Assembly: GCA_029204225.1 (NCBI GenBank)
Contig: CM055109.1
Span: 694,673-758,672, forward strand
Length of the DNA: 64,000 bases
Direction: 5' to 3'
From: Diphasiastrum complanatum
Lineage: Eukaryota; Streptophyta; Lycopodiopsida; Lycopodiales; Lycopodiaceae
Under the pieces are notes generated by a model. It saw only the letters and a program-made list of their open reading frames with translations. It ran no database searches and was not told the origin of the DNA. The position numbers and the translations under genes are program-made. This document shows positions 1 through 34,900 of this stretch, piece after piece. Each line of letters begins with the position of its first letter. Position 1 is the stretch's first letter.

Positions 1-421
1 AGACAGTTACTTTTGCAATCAGCCAGAGTTGAGAGGCTGCCAGGCGCATTGGGCCGAGCTGATGCAAGAATTTCATTTGGAAAGTCACTATTGCAAGGGT
101 AAGGAGAATGTGGTAGCTAATGCATTATTTCTTATGATGTACAAATGGCCTTTACGGTCATAGATCTTAGAAAGTGATCTTGTGATAGAGATCAGGCATG
201 CTCAATAGTCGGATGAGCACTCCCAGCAAGTGTCTAGTGCATGTGTCATTACCGATAATTTGGATGGCACCACTCAGATGGGTACCTTTGATCGGGCGCA
301 CACTTGTTTGGTATACGCCATTGATGATGGCATGCTTAAGAGAAATGGTAAGATATACGTGCTAGACGTGAATGAACTTCGTGAGAAAATCCTTCATGAA
401 TGTCATTCCCTGTTGTTATGA
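1..421 (+). pseudogene. Ty3/gypsy fragment: end of RNase H and start of integrase
   Basis: Reading + strand near 20-165 gives the end of a Ty3 RNase H domain, recognisable by WAELMQEF and KGKENVVANAL (normally KGKxNxVADALSR). A stop follows, then 230-421 gives the integrase zinc-finger approach, including DGMLKRNGKIYV and LREKILHECH, which resembles the segment just before the HHCC finger. The finger itself is lost where the frame ends at the TGA near 419. The element enters from outside the window and is broken by stops and a frame change. Family assignment is from motifs. Confidence 0.75.
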
Positions 422-1831
422 CCATATTGAGCTAAGGACATGGAATAGTCCTCATATGGTAGACCGGCCCTTTAGTGTTTGAGATTATTGGTCACGCCTA
501 GATTTAATTCCACGTCGAAGCCTGTTTGTGACTAATGACCTTAAGAGGACCCAGACACTCTAGTTGAGACATGAAAACTGACATCAAAATAGTTTTCTAG
601 ATCACAAATCAGAATCAGCTTTGAAAATAGGCGCAAATCTGATTTGGAAAATTGTTTAGATCTCCTCCAAATCAGCACCGAATTTGATGTGAGTACACCC
701 AATGGAAACCTCTATCCATAACAGAGAATCTGCAAGTGATCTAACAAGGATTGATCGAGTATCGAGCAACTGTAGATTTCAGCCTACATGTAGAAATCAG
801 AAAATTAGAATGGCTGATTGGATCTAAAACTCGGGACAACAAGAAAGCATAGAAATTGATGGAAAGAACATAAGCAAAATACAAGAATTGATGCAGAGAA
901 TACTACCGAATCACCAAGAGGATGGGAAGGGAAAGGCTCTCCACCCTCTCTCACGATTTCTCTCCACCCAGGATCTCAAGAAGATCAGCGCTTGAGGAGA
1001 GGAGAGCCCTTTTTATATTTTTGGTTGAGAATCAAGGGTACAATGCATGGTAGTAGGCCGATTGGCATGTAGGAGTTCTCTCTTTGTTTGCATGTAGTGT
1101 ATTAGGTAGGAATAGTAGTTAACTAGTTCCTAGCCATGTACGAGTCTCTAGGACCCACAAAATTAGTCTAGAGAGAGATTAAAAATGTAGGGACCCATAA
1201 CTCTCTTGCATGTCAAGAGTTTGGACCCAAATTAACTTAACTAACTTAGGACCTTCGGACCTTAGTAAATTAAATTTATTCTACTACCTAGGAGCTGCCA
1301 CATCTTGCAAGAAGGGTCTCCAAATAAAAGAATTTACCTTGACTGTCGATTTTTATGTTTTTTTTTATTTCTTTTTCCTTTTTATAATACATGGTGAACA
1401 AAATAACTAGGGGAATTTTTGTGAATGCTTACAAATGATAACATCTGGCACTTATGGATCCAGCGGGCCTGACCAACCATGCGTGGATGCAACTGGAATG
1501 GCAAGTAGGAGCTATAAGGGTGGGAGGACTTTCATTCTACAGTACAGCTTTGGGTGTTTTGACAAGCCTACGGTTAGGAAGTATAACTAGTAGCATGTTA
1601 ATTGATATTGTTAACAATGGAGGTGTACACTTTATTTGGATTTGACATGCCCAAGACCTATGTTTCGCATGGTTCTTTTTCTAGTGCCAAATATGTGAAT
1701 TTTCATATTTTCTAACTGAAGGGTGATGGCTTTTGATTAGTATAAATGGCCACTAAGGCCCCTCATTGAGTAGCTTGTTATTCTAGACATCTCTCTTACT
1801 ATCTCTTAGGTAGAGCTTTAGCCTAACACAA
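422..1831. other. No gene recognised; AT-rich sequence
   Basis: No reading frame here resembles a known protein. A purine/pyrimidine-rich stretch at 910-1015 ends in a TATA-like segment (TTTTTATATTTTTGG), which could be a decayed LTR promoter belonging to the Ty3 fragment to its left. I could not find matching repeat ends. Confidence 0.4.
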
Positions 1832-2400
1832 CTACGATATTGTAGTTATGTTCCCAAAGAGGCCAACCAAGGAATGTCGAGAATGATATTTTATCATGTA
1901 ATAGGAATAATGTAAAAGTTTGACCAGCCAATATAATCTCCAACTTGGTACTCGAGCCCCTAGTAGCGGTAGTAGAGATTTGAGAACAATTGCAGCATTA
2001 TGATCATTTGCAATTAAAACATTAACGTTTGTCGCTAATTTTAGACATCTTAGTGGTAGTATATTGACAAGCAAAAATGGGACGAGAAGCCATGGGAGGT
2101 GTGGAAACAAAAGGAGGAGAACTAACAATAGGGAAAGGCGTACAATTTGTTGTGAAAAAGGATGAGAAATATGTGGAGCAAATGATGGAGATGAAGAAAT
2201 TCAGTATTTATGCTGTAAAGTTTTGGCAAGGGGCATGGTATGTGAAAGAGAGGTAGCAGAAAAAAAAGAAACATCATATTGGAGAGCGTTCTCGTAGCCC
2301 AACAATGTAATCGTGAAATGAGGCTCCATCTCATGAAGATTAGGAAATAAGTATGAGAGCTCTATGAAACGAGTTAGTGTAGGTAGCCAAATCACTTATT
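1832..2400 (-). pseudogene. Decayed Ty3 gag fragment
   Basis: On the minus strand 2395-2201 reads FIELSYLFPNLH, LQYDVSFF and LAKTLQHKY. The Ty3 element at 27190-27350 of this window has FTELSYLFSDLH, LRYDVSSF and LATTLQHKD in the same order, so this is a second, more damaged copy of that gag region. Further down (2130-1832) a cysteine-poor remnant of the zinc-knuckle region can be followed across frames. Several frameshifts; no function. Confidence 0.6.
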
Positions 2401-3239
2401 TGGGAGAGTGCATGGAAACTATCACATTATCATAGAGTCCACTGAGTATTGATCCTAGCAAGACAAACGTCCCTATGCCACATACTAGGGTTTTTTTTTT
2501 TGGCTCGAGGCGGCTGCTGATGAACGTCGTGACTACGGAGTGACATGAGCATCTATATGTAATGCGGCTAACTAGATGTGTTGTGGATCTGTCTTTGGAA
2601 ACATAAGGAAATAGGTCTCCAATCTACCAAACCAATTCGTGAATTCTTTCCCATTGAGAGAACCAAGGATATATGGAAAGTTGGATCCTATCCTTAAAAT
2701 CCCAAGGAACTAAGGAGAAGTATTAGAACTAGGAAATGGGTGGTACGGATGAGGTAGTAGGAACGAAATGAGAAATGCTAGAATGGAGCTGGATGAAGTT
2801 GAAATAGAGGCAATGTGTGAGACCAAAGATGGCCACTTGAGCCTCAATTTTGGGAAGTAGAGAGTAGAACTTAGCGAGTGGTGGCTTTATGTGAGCACAC
2901 GCAACATCACCCAAAGAATCATTATTCATGCTCCTCACTTCAACTATGCTCAATGCACATAAATCACACTAATCAGAATCTTGTGCTGTAGGAGATATAT
3001 TCAATATAGCATCACATAGAATTAGTGGCTAAAGTTCTACAAGAAATATCAAAGGCCAAGTGTTCTCCCACAAAGAGCCCTAGTAGTACCCAAATAATAA
3101 CTTGCAAAATGAATGTACATAGGACCTATTTATACCCAACATGTGTTTGAGAACTGCAGATCATCCTATATATTATCATAATAGATGACAATAAACACAT
3201 CAATAATGTAACATAAATTATTAAGATACATGGAGAATC
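2401..3239. other. No gene recognised
   Basis: Includes a minus-strand frame at 2729-2953 of 74 residues that resembles nothing I know. It may belong to the same decayed retroelement as the gag fragment to its left. A T-rich run lies near 2492-2502. Confidence 0.3.
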
Positions 3240-3400
3240 AAGAAAGTTAGCAACCATTAAAGCTCAAGCTCTTTGACAAGAGAGATGGATTCCAACAAGT
3301 GAATAATCTATCATCTTTGCTAAAACTCTTACTAAAGAAAATTTGAGAAATTTCAATGGATGCTAGGTGTTAGCGTAGATAAAATAGCCATTAAAAAGAG
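3240..3400 (+). pseudogene. Copia RNase H C-terminal tail fragment
   Basis: On the + strand, near 3318-3385, the reading TKENLRN followed after a one-base shift by FQWMLGV matches the usual copia tail (FTKPL..EKF..F..MLGV) that closes the RNase H domain. Only this short piece is left, on the opposite strand to the neighbouring copia fragment. Short, so the call is moderate. Confidence 0.45.
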
Positions 3401-3404
3401 ATGG

Positions 3405-3421
3405 GGTGTGTGTGTGTGTGT
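3405..3421. repeat. (GT)n microsatellite
   Basis: A short run of alternating G and T, about eight units, between two copia remnants. Confidence 0.9.
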
Positions 3422-3479
3422 TTAAGTGGGGGAGGTTAAAAGCCTAATTTACCCCTTTAGGGTCCTTAGTGTTGCAATA

Positions 3480-4215
3480 AACCAGCTGAATTTCACCACT
3501 TTGCACTCTCTTTTGTATGAAGTGATGATCCACCTCTATATGCTTTGTACGACCATGATACACATGATTCTTGGCTAGTTGAATGCAACTCTGGGTATCG
3601 CAATGTAGTATATAGGAAGATGTACCTGACTGATCTGCACATCACCAAGTAGCCTCCTAAGCTGAATAGCCTCGCAGGCAGCCTTCTCAGTTTGCCATGT
3701 ACTCAGCTTTCGTCGTTGATAGAGCTACAAAAGGATGTGCCCTGCACCTTGGAAGGCTTGCACAACTAGTATCAATGGGAGTCAAGATGGGGTTTGCAAT
3801 CCTGCATGTCAAACCTATGCACAACCTCACATGCATAGTTATCTTGGGAAAATGAAACCTAATTTGCCCTTTTCCATACTTCTAACCCTAGGCAATAATG
3901 AATCAAACCCACCTCTTTCATATGAAACTCATTAGACAAATGAGCTTTCATCTTTGCAATTAGCTTCCTATCATTACCTATGATGACAAGATCATCAACA
4001 TAGAGAGAGCAATAATGACCATGTTTCAACCCTCCTCCTTTACATAGAGATTTTCCACACAAGGTGGGTGATCCTCATCAAAGACCACATTCCGACTTAT
4101 GATCTTCTTCCTATTGTTAAGATCATATACTCTATGGGACTTTTCCTTTTCACTAAATTCCAAAAAGATACAATCGGATAATTTTACATCCAACTTTTAT
4201 CATCCTTGGCGATAC
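3480..4215 (-). pseudogene. Copia element remnant with internal deletion
   Basis: Minus strand, right to left. At 4210-4085 an integrase C-terminal segment reads SHRVYDLNNRK and RNVVFDED, typical of copia elements just before the polymerase. At 4020-3859 the reverse transcriptase core reads SLYVDDLVIIGND, with the YVDD catalytic motif kept, followed by EVGLIHYCLGLEV. From 3700 to 3480 is RNase H (EAIQLRRLLGD, then KxVQSGEIQLVY with stops). The start of the polymerase between integrase and YVDD is missing, so this copy is deleted internally and riddled with stops. Confidence 0.75.
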
Positions 4216-4273
4216 GAGCGTTCGCTGTACAAACCAAACGCCCACAAAGCTCCCACTTTGGGCTTGTGTCACT

Positions 4274-4307
<34 letters not shown>

Positions 4308-4321
4308 CTCTCCTCTCTCTC
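4274..4321. repeat. (CT)n microsatellite at the 5' end of a LINE copy
   Basis: About 48 bp of CT repeats with two breaks. It lies immediately upstream of the LINE ORF1 start region, the same position as the CT tract beside the copy at 23240. Confidence 0.95.
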
Positions 4322-6957
4322 CCCATCGCCTCCACCCTCGCCATGCCGCCCCGGAAGGCGGCCTCCCGTTCCCCCCCGCCCCTGCCACACAGGCTGCCCG
4401 CGTGGCAGCGCTGGCTGCCACGCAGGCAGCAACTGCTTGTGGCGCAGATCTGCAGCTTGCCATGCAGGCAGTGTCTGTCTGCATGGCAGGGATCGCCAAA
4501 ATCCGCTGCCGCCTTTGCCGCTTCTTCGCCGCCGCCGTCTCCTCTGCATCTGCTGCCCCAAAAACGACCTCAGCCATCCGCTCCTACTGCTGGGCTCCTT
4601 TGGATCCCTAAAGCTACTGCTTCTTCACCTTCTTCGTCCACTCAAGAACCGGCACCCCCTCCCTTATACTCCATCAAAATCTACCGAGCTATTTTCATCC
4701 TGGCAAGACGATCAGTTCAAAGCTGATTTCCAGAATATGAAACTAGAACTCTTGCAGTTGACAGAAACGATTGCAATGCTTTCACCACCCACTAAGATAA
4801 AGTGTTGGAACAAACAAGCAGATTTCAGCCTCCGAGTCCACCACCACTAAGATAGAAGTGTTGGAACAAAAGATTGAGCAACAAAAGGAAGAAGCCCTTT
4901 CTTGGGCATTGGTAATAAGCAAGGTACCAAACCTAGTGCTCCCATCACATCAGTCATTTCAGCCATGATCTAGGATGAGAAATCTTGGGAGCAAAAGGCT
5001 CTCAACATTAGGGTCAAAGGGATTCCAGACACATAGGATGCTGTAGCAGAGGCCAAGCACTTCTTGGATACCCACATTGGGACATCAATAGATGGTTTGG
5101 GACACAACGTGGAGGACTACTAGAGATACGGCTACATTGATCATCCACTTCACCTCCACTAGACGAGACGCTCTATGATGCAGAGCTAAGTTCCGGGGCT
5201 CCACCATTTTTATGGATGATGATCTTACCTACATACAGGTGGAGGAGAGGCCTTTCAGGAAGCCAGGAAGTCAGGCATATGAGCTATATACAGAGATGGA
5301 CGAGTGCGCCGTTTGGATAGCGCTCGTGATGGTTCTCATAGCTAGGGGTTTGGGGTGCCCGGGGTTGGGAGCACCCCGGGGCCCATCCACACCACCTTCG
5401 GATTGGAGTGTGGAATTGTGTTGGCATACACTCATCTTCTACTGCAGGGGGACTTGGTTGACTTTATTACTGGCTGATATATATTATTCTTTATGGAGAC
5501 ACACCGAGAGCCCAGAGCGAGGACTTCCTTCTTTTCCTGGATATAGATGGGACTCAGTATGACTAGATCTGCTAGTGGCCATGGTTCAGGAGGGGGTTGC
5601 ATGCTTATACAGGGAGGTCTCTCCAGTCGAGTCTTGACTTCATCAGACATGACAAGTAGGCCTACTATATATGGACTCGCATCGTGGCTAGGATATTGGT
5701 TTGGATAGAGATTTTTTTATTGCAACATGTTGTTTCTCACCAGAGTCTTCATCTTTTGCTGATGGTATTGGATCCCCATATTAGGACCTCTCACCGGATA
5801 TTATTAGATTTGCAGAGCGGGGGCATATTCTCCTCACTGGAGATTTTAATGCCGGACATCTTCGCGATAGATAGAGTTCTTTGATACCATGGATCAGCTT
5901 CGTGTTCGTGCCCTTGACAGTGATACACTTGGAGTTACCCAGGACTTCTGACGACAGTTTGGGGCCTATTACCCCATATGGTGAGCACTTGTTACAATTT
6001 GGAGAGGCACATGAGCTAGCCATTTATAATGGCTTATCCTGTTGGCCACATTTGGCCAGATATACATGCCATCCCGACAGTGGCAGACATAGTGTCGTTG
6101 ACTATCTCATGGGATCACCATCCTCCGTATCCAGCGTCTCCGATTTCCACGTTTCCCCCACCACCCTTTCTGATCACTCCTTTCTCTCTTTCGATATCGG
6201 CCATCGTCCGCCCACTCATCCATCCTCACTACCTACGCTTACCCGAGCACCCAAATACTCATTTGACCCCATTCACATGCCAATGTATCAGCAATCCTTG
6301 GCTTCGCTTCTACATTCCTTTCCCCATGATAGTCTAGTTGACGCCCAAGCCGCTTTTCTCACCACCTCCCTCCACACTGCCGCTTCACTAACCTTTCCCA
6401 CCAAGCCTCATCTCGTCAAAACCCGACACACTTCCTGATCACTGCACCCTCCCTGGTATGATGCCAAGTGCCGTTCTCTTCATCACTTAGTCACATATTC
6501 ACATATTCAGCTCCTCTTCGGGCGCTTTTTGGCGTGAGTTCATTCCCTGTTCTCCACCACCTCTCTTAGAAGACCTCCGCATTTGGATCGATTACGCTAC
6601 TAGTTTAGACACCATACCCGCCGACTCACCCATCTCCATATCTCCCCGATCATCTGAGTTTTCCTTCTTCACTCCCGATATGGTACTTGACGCCATCAAG
6701 AAGATGAAGTCCCATAAAGCCAAAGATATCGAAGACCTACAGTCTAAACTCCTTGCCCATGTATCCGACATACTCACTCCCACCATCGCCACTCTTCTTA
6801 ATTCCGCAATTGTCTCTGGTTTCCCTTCGTCCTGGTGCACCAAAATCATCCACCCCATCCATAAGAATGGTGACCCCCATGATTCCTAGTAACTAGCGCA
6901 CTATCATGATTGGGCATGTCCTGGCGAAGCTCTATGGTACTATACTTCAATCTGTTG
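4322..6957 (+). mobile_element. LINE copy P1, + strand, broken and 3'-truncated
   Basis: Non-LTR retrotransposon of the same family as E2 (13583-18597). ORF1 begins near 4343 with a Pro/Ser/Ala-rich leader and continues in pieces to the MDDDLTYIQVEER block at 5212, equivalent to MDDDLTPMQVAERR in E2. ORF2 follows: an AP-type endonuclease with RESPERGLPSF (5505), LLTGDFNA across a frameshift (5836), HSVVDYLMGS (6090) and LSDHSFLSF (6166, catalytic Asp-His), then the linker and start of the reverse transcriptase with IKKMKSHKAKDIEDL (6697) and GHVLAKLYGTILQS (6914). Homology ends abruptly at about 6957, before the catalytic fingers. Many stops and shifts make it non-functional. Its 5' edge touches the CT tract. 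Confidence 0.85.
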
Positions 6958-7386
6958 CATGCTTTGAGCACACTCAACTATGGTTTGGTTCTCATATCTA
7001 CTTTGGGTTGACCCTCACAAATTTGAATGGATTAACTCAAGTATCTCCTTTGCCCTCAGAACCCTCGCAGGCCAGGAAAAGTGTAGTATGAACCCTTGCA
7101 GACATGACAGATTGGACCAAAATACTGCAATTCATCTCTGCGAGGTTGAAACCTTGATCAATGTCCAAATTCAGTGACCTCTGCAAGGGTTCCATTTGCA
7201 GAACCCTTGCAGGACCTTCTGAACCCTTGCCACACTAGTAGAACTGCTCAAGAACCCTTGCAGAAAATTTTGGGAGCTTCTGTGATAGGGCGCTACAAGC
7301 CTGTGAAACAGAGCTGCCAATAGGGCACTTTATCTAATACAACTCATTTTCCCCCCCTTATAAAAGCTGGAACTTCGATTCATTTT
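6958..7386. other. Unassigned spacer with repeated AACCCTTGCAG motif
   Basis: No coding potential recognised. The motif AACCCTTGCAG or a close variant recurs several times between 7065 and 7262, once as an inverted pair (see the separate entry). Confidence 0.6.
7181..7212. repeat. Perfect 11-bp inverted repeat
   Basis: CTGCAAGGGTT at 7181-7191 and AACCCTTGCAG at 7202-7212 are exact complements separated by 10 bases. They would form a hairpin. Function unknown. Confidence 0.9.
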
Positions 7387-8140
7387 TCACATTTCAGATG
7401 CGCTCTCAAAAGTGCAAAAGTGTCCAATCAAATGCTCATATGGTGTCATGACTGCTAACATGATATCTTGGGAGAAATGAAAATCTTGTATATCAAGGGA
7501 CGGAGTCAAATGCCCATTTGAAGTCATGAAGCAACAATCTACCTGATCTTTCCTAAACCTGGCCTCCTCAATGAGTGACATGAGGGTAAGAATATAGTTT
7601 GAGGTGGAGTGATGTGCTTGTAACCCAGCCTGTCCAAGAACATATAATCGATGAGACTCCGCGTTTATGCTCCCAACTGTCTGAAGAATAAAACGTGAAG
7701 GCTTAGCCATAATATATGCAATCGTGATGGCGATAGTTTTTCCGCCTCATGGAGTATTCTTGTGGCTTTGGGGAGGGGGGAGGGGGGATGGGGGATGATG
7801 TTCGTGCACAAGAGGGAGAAAAGCTAGTAGTGATTGTTGTATTAAGGAGTGTGGCAATGATAGGCGATAACATATTGGTCACATGTATGAGAAGCTTGGC
7901 TTTGAGATCTTCAATATATCGAACATGGCTATGTTCCTGTCGATCAATAGTGTCATGAACCATCTATGTTGTGAATAAAGAGAACTCGAAAGGTCTGGCA
8001 GGTACAAAAATAGGTGTGGTCGCCATAGTCTAAAAAGTGGTGGCATATGGTCCATGTGTAGAGGTTGGTCAAGGGAGGTGTGTCTTGGAGGAATTCACGC
8101 TAGAAAGATCCTGATAAGGAGCTATACAAGAGGTTGAGGA
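7387..8140 (-). pseudogene. LINE reverse-transcriptase fragment
   Basis: Minus strand. From right to left: a degraded linker (near 8140-8000) similar to the region before the polymerase in P1; YIEDLKAKLLIHVTNMLSPIIATLLN (7920-7840), matching the IEDLQSKLLAHVSDILTPTIATLLN region of P1; then a polymerase segment at 7700-7390 with GQAGLQAHHSTSNYILTLMSLIEEA and a damaged version of the conserved FVDFKKAFDS block. Neither tail nor 5' end remains. Same family as P1 and E7. Confidence 0.75.
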
Positions 8141-9456
8141 GGTTTTTGTTTTTGGCTTCCGTATAGGTTCTCTACTTGTGATGAAGAAGGGATCGATATT
8201 GTTTCTTAGTATTGTGAAGGAGATCTAGGAAGGAGGTTTGAGTGTGTAAGACGAGTCGATGTACCATGTACTATGGGGAAAGGTGAAACGAGAGTTTGGT
8301 TTATATAATCTGGTAGGTAAAGCAATGCAGGCAACAATGTGAAGCATGGAGAAAAGGAAAGTGGCCTGTGTGTCTAATGTGCTATCATATGGCATATGAA
8401 TAGGAAATCTAATAAGAACCTTTGTACAACTTGGACTTTGGCAGCATTCTTGACCTCAAAATCACATGCAACTCTTCATGAAGGCCTTCTTGGCATCTTT
8501 GAAGAAAAAATCTTCTGTTTTTTGAACATATTGCTTATTTTGAAAAGAAATATCGTTTTTACATTGAACATCAATATGTAGATGACATGCAATACCTAAG
8601 TCTGGGCATCTATTTGTACCCTAACATAAGCACATGAGCATCTATACCATTGAAACCTGCCTTATGTAAGTAACGGTCTCGCTTTGAATGACATAAGAAA
8701 CATAATATTGAAAACGAAATTTATTCTTAAAAAAATCTTCTTAGTTCAATAATAATACTTTTGTCCCTATGTAGCAAACGCCTCTCGATTCGTATGTACG
8801 AAACAGAAGTTACCCTTGATAAAAGCCTAAAAGGGGTTACGGGTATCTATGAAATTCTAAACATGACCTTGCAAGTTGCAAAGTCTTGCCGTTCTTGAGC
8901 TTCTTATAGTTTTGATGCTGCAAGTCATAGTGGTCTGGTGGCTCCTTCAGATCATGAGTCATATTCTAAAGAAGCTCCTAATTCACAAGGTGGCGCATCA
9001 AAACTCATAAGTTATAACGAGAATATCAAATGTGGGACTAATTTTTCAGTGTTTACTATTGCCAGCTAGTTGATGTAGTTCATTGTTCAATCTGGCTTGC
9101 ATAATGCAGTATGGCTAAGGGAAGTAGCTTTGTAGGTTTTTTAGGCACTTGAAAGAGAAGGGATCACATATGTAGACGTCTACGGTAGAGATCCTCTTGC
9201 AGGCAAAATTTCAATTTGATTTTTTAGTTCCAGAGTATTTCCATCATGACATCAATGACATCATGTACGGTCTCATTGATTAGTATTGATGCCTACCTTA
9301 CAGAAATAGTATTTGAATTGATTATATCTCTTTCTTGTCTTCCTGAAAAATATCTCTCTACCTCACGAAGTTCCCTTCAATGGATGCTGTGCTTTCGTTT
9401 TAAGGAGAGTTTGATAAACTCTCATTTGCAATCTATCTATCTTGAATCTGTATCAG
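8141..9456. other. Upstream or intron sequence of the ATG18-like gene; nothing firmly coding
   Basis: No exon encoding the expected N-terminus of an ATG18f/g/h protein was recognised. A 54-codon open stretch at roughly 8907-9068 is Ser-rich and preceded by AG, but has no clear donor and no family resemblance. The acceptor of the first recognised exon (TATCAG) ends at 9456. Confidence 0.4.
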
Positions 9457-31770
<22,314 letters not shown>

Positions 31771-31937
31771 TGTCAGAAAAACCTATTGTATTATATCTAG
31801 ATACATCAAATTAGTCATGAATAACATGTTTAGTTGAGTTTTGTTTCATGAACAGATTGAGGTTCGATACATATCGTATGTCTGACAGCATATATTTAAC
31901 AGGTGAGACTCTGGATGCCTGTCCTAGATCTTTTTAA

Positions 31938-34900
31938 TGAGTTGTTTGATTAAATGCCACTGTATATGAGCATGTTTTAGGAGTAATATGTAAAGGAGTC
32001 CTGTATATGCAAGCTTTAGTCTCATGCAATAGCTGAATTTAGCTGAGAGGATTTGGTGCTTTAACAAACCTTGTCATGTTTCTTGGACAGGAGGGTCATT
32101 TTCTGCTTTGGAGGGTCATTTCTGCTTTTGGTCATAGCTCTGTGCCAACAGGATGCATTCCCAACTTGAAGGAAAAGTCCTTATTGCTTACATTATGCAA
32201 GGGTTTAGGGTTTCTCATATTGTGTAGTGCTGCTTCCTCCGTGTACATTTCATCCGAGTCCTCCCAGGTTGGTTACAATAAAAAAGAGTTCATAGGAAGA
32301 TACAGACTCACTACAGAGGTAGATTCAAATTATAATGGAAAATAAGGTGGCCAGGATGATGATTTTATTGCACCAGTAATCGGTTTAGCTGTGAAATGTT
32401 CACAGGAACTTTGTGCAGGTGGGTGATATGCTTGTAAATATCAGTTTAACAAAAGGTTGGTGGCAAATACTTGGCTTGGTAAGGTGTAAAGGGTCCAAAG
32501 GTTTCTTATTTGATTGCACAATTTGTTTGCAAATATTTACTCTAGTAAATGCCATGTAATTTTATTGGATGTCTCTGAAGAGACAAATGCCCTGTGATTG
32601 ACCAATTACATCATTGGCAACATTCTTCATTCTTCCTTTATGTTCCTACTTATGTATAAAAAATAATGTGCGTGGTCTTTATTTATACCCTTGGTGTTAA
32701 TCTAAATATTGTTCTGAGACCTTCTAAGTCCTTCATTACGGCTAACAAAGAAATACATGTATGGGCAGCAATCTCTGGAGCTCTTTAACTATACGTGTGT
32801 ACAAGGGACCCCCATGAAGAAAAAACGCAGGTCTTTATTACATTTATTCTGTGCTAGCTTACATTTAGGATTCTTTTTCCTTAGCCAAAAAAGAATCTTC
32901 TCTAGTATGACAGATTCTTCGAAGTGTGAGATGTGAGACTTGAACTTTGGTCATCTAATGAGGGAATTGAGTACCTTAATTGGTCAATCAACTCTCATTG
33001 GCATGTACATGTATTAGTAGTTCGTTCTATGACCAAGTTCAAGTGGTTTGTTGCCAGAAATTGCATTAAGGGGGACAAGCATACTCATCCATTTAATAAT
33101 CAAACACTTATTGCATTAGAATCACTATTTCGGACTACTGAGGTAGACCTCATTTGAATATGGACATATCCAAGCATCAAGTTTAGTAGTTCAATTGCTG
33201 GTGATCTATATAGTCATTTTGTCCTTCTAACAAGTTTATTGGTAGCATTGACATACAAAGATTACCACATTTTGATAGAATCATATGGTAATGGAGAGAA
33301 AAACAAACAAAGCAAGGACCTGGTTTAGAGGTTACCCTTGACAAGTGTTAATGTCCATGTGAACATTGCGATTAGTATATTCATTAGATACTAATCGCAT
33401 CTAACAATTCTCAACAAGGTCTACTATGATGATGCTAGTGGCTGATGTGTGGTTTGCTATGAAGTCCAAGATTTGCATTTGAAAAGCTTGTGCTATTCAA
33501 ACATTGATTATGAATGCAAGAATGCATTATAGATTCTACTCAATTTCGCTATGCAGGATATGAACTTTGGCAACATAGATCTAACTTGATATTGTTTTTC
33601 TTTTCCCACGATTGGACCATGATGTATATGATTGAATGTGATACCGTCATTAGAATAATTTGGGATGATATTTTAGTGAAATTGCTTGAGCTAACCAATT
33701 TTTAAAGGTTTTGAAACATCTTGTCAAGATACTACTCGAATCTTCTTTTTCTCAATCATTGTTGAGGTCAGAGTATCTTCTTTACTCATAGTCAACTAAA
33801 AACTTAATAAAGAGACGACAACTTTACACTAGTTAAAAGGGAGATGCATAGGTGTAGTTATGATAATATGATAATTTATTGCCACGTGTAAAGTCTTGGT
33901 TTGGAATACATTATCTTTTCATTCATCCCTTTGAGTTATGGTTGTAAAAGTCAATTTGAGAGGATCATTAGGGGGAGCATGCCTTCATAGTTGTCTACTA
34001 GGAAGATCAAGTTAGTCATGCATGAAAGACAAGCCTTCCAAATACCAAATAGGACATGAAATTGTTCCTTTTGGATAAGTTAGAAGACCTGATCATGGTG
34101 TAGATGTTGTTATGGACGTAGTTTGGGTCTGAATCAATAGATTATGAAAAAGAGTCTCCATGGAGAATACGAATCTTGTACATAGATTTTGTTTTGGAAG
34201 GAGCTAGACCACCTAAACTAGAGGGCTCTATGAAAGGTACTCGCTTAGTTAATGCCATTCTAGAGAGAGATATTGTAGAAAATGCTCCAAGTTTGTGGTA
34301 GTTGGCACAATTTCCAAACTAGTAGCAAAACTAATTATAGGATATATTGAGTGGATATAATAAAGGAAAATGAAGTTAATACGAAAGGTGCAAGGAGGAT
34401 GATGTTTCATTGATGTTGACTTTCAGCATGGTACTGTATAGAACAAACTTAGATAAAGTATCACCAACATGTACCTTGTAGCAAAGCTAAGTGTTTGATG
34501 GCAATGCCATGATGTATGATTTGAACTATCATCAAGCTAGTGGACTTTGGATTCTTAATGAAGAGAAGTATAATGACTTCGGGACACAATGAGGATAGGT
34601 GGTGGAGAAGTTGTGATAACCTACAAATTGCAAAATGTGATTATAGAGTTTTCTTTAAAATGACAAGTTTTTTTGTGAGCCAAAAGCTATTACAAAATTT
34701 GGCCTTGATATTGGACTTTTAGTGGGTCCCACCACTAAAACACTGTACAGTTAGGCCAATAAGTGGGAGGGCAATGGCTTTTTGCATGCATAGGCTCAAC
34801 CCAATGAGAACGATTATCAAGTTTGTAGAGTAGGAGTAAAAAGACTTGGGGGCATTAGTTAGAATAAAATAATGTTAAGGTCTCAAAGTCAAGTTAACTA

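Noticed and set aside
4153-4850. Several long overlapping frames on both strands (Arg/Glu-rich and Pro/Leu-rich)
   Set aside because: They come from the CT tract and the GC-rich ORF1 leader of LINE P1. Only the frame matching E2 ORF1 has support.
8907-9068. A Ser-rich 54-codon open stretch as an upstream exon of the ATG18-like gene
   Set aside because: It has an AG before it but no clear donor, no start codon and no resemblance to known N-termini of this family.
9442-9456. ATG at 9442 as the start of the ATG18-like protein
   Set aside because: The family text begins at 9457 exactly after a TATCAG acceptor. The preceding codons look like intron, and family members have an N-terminal extension before this point.
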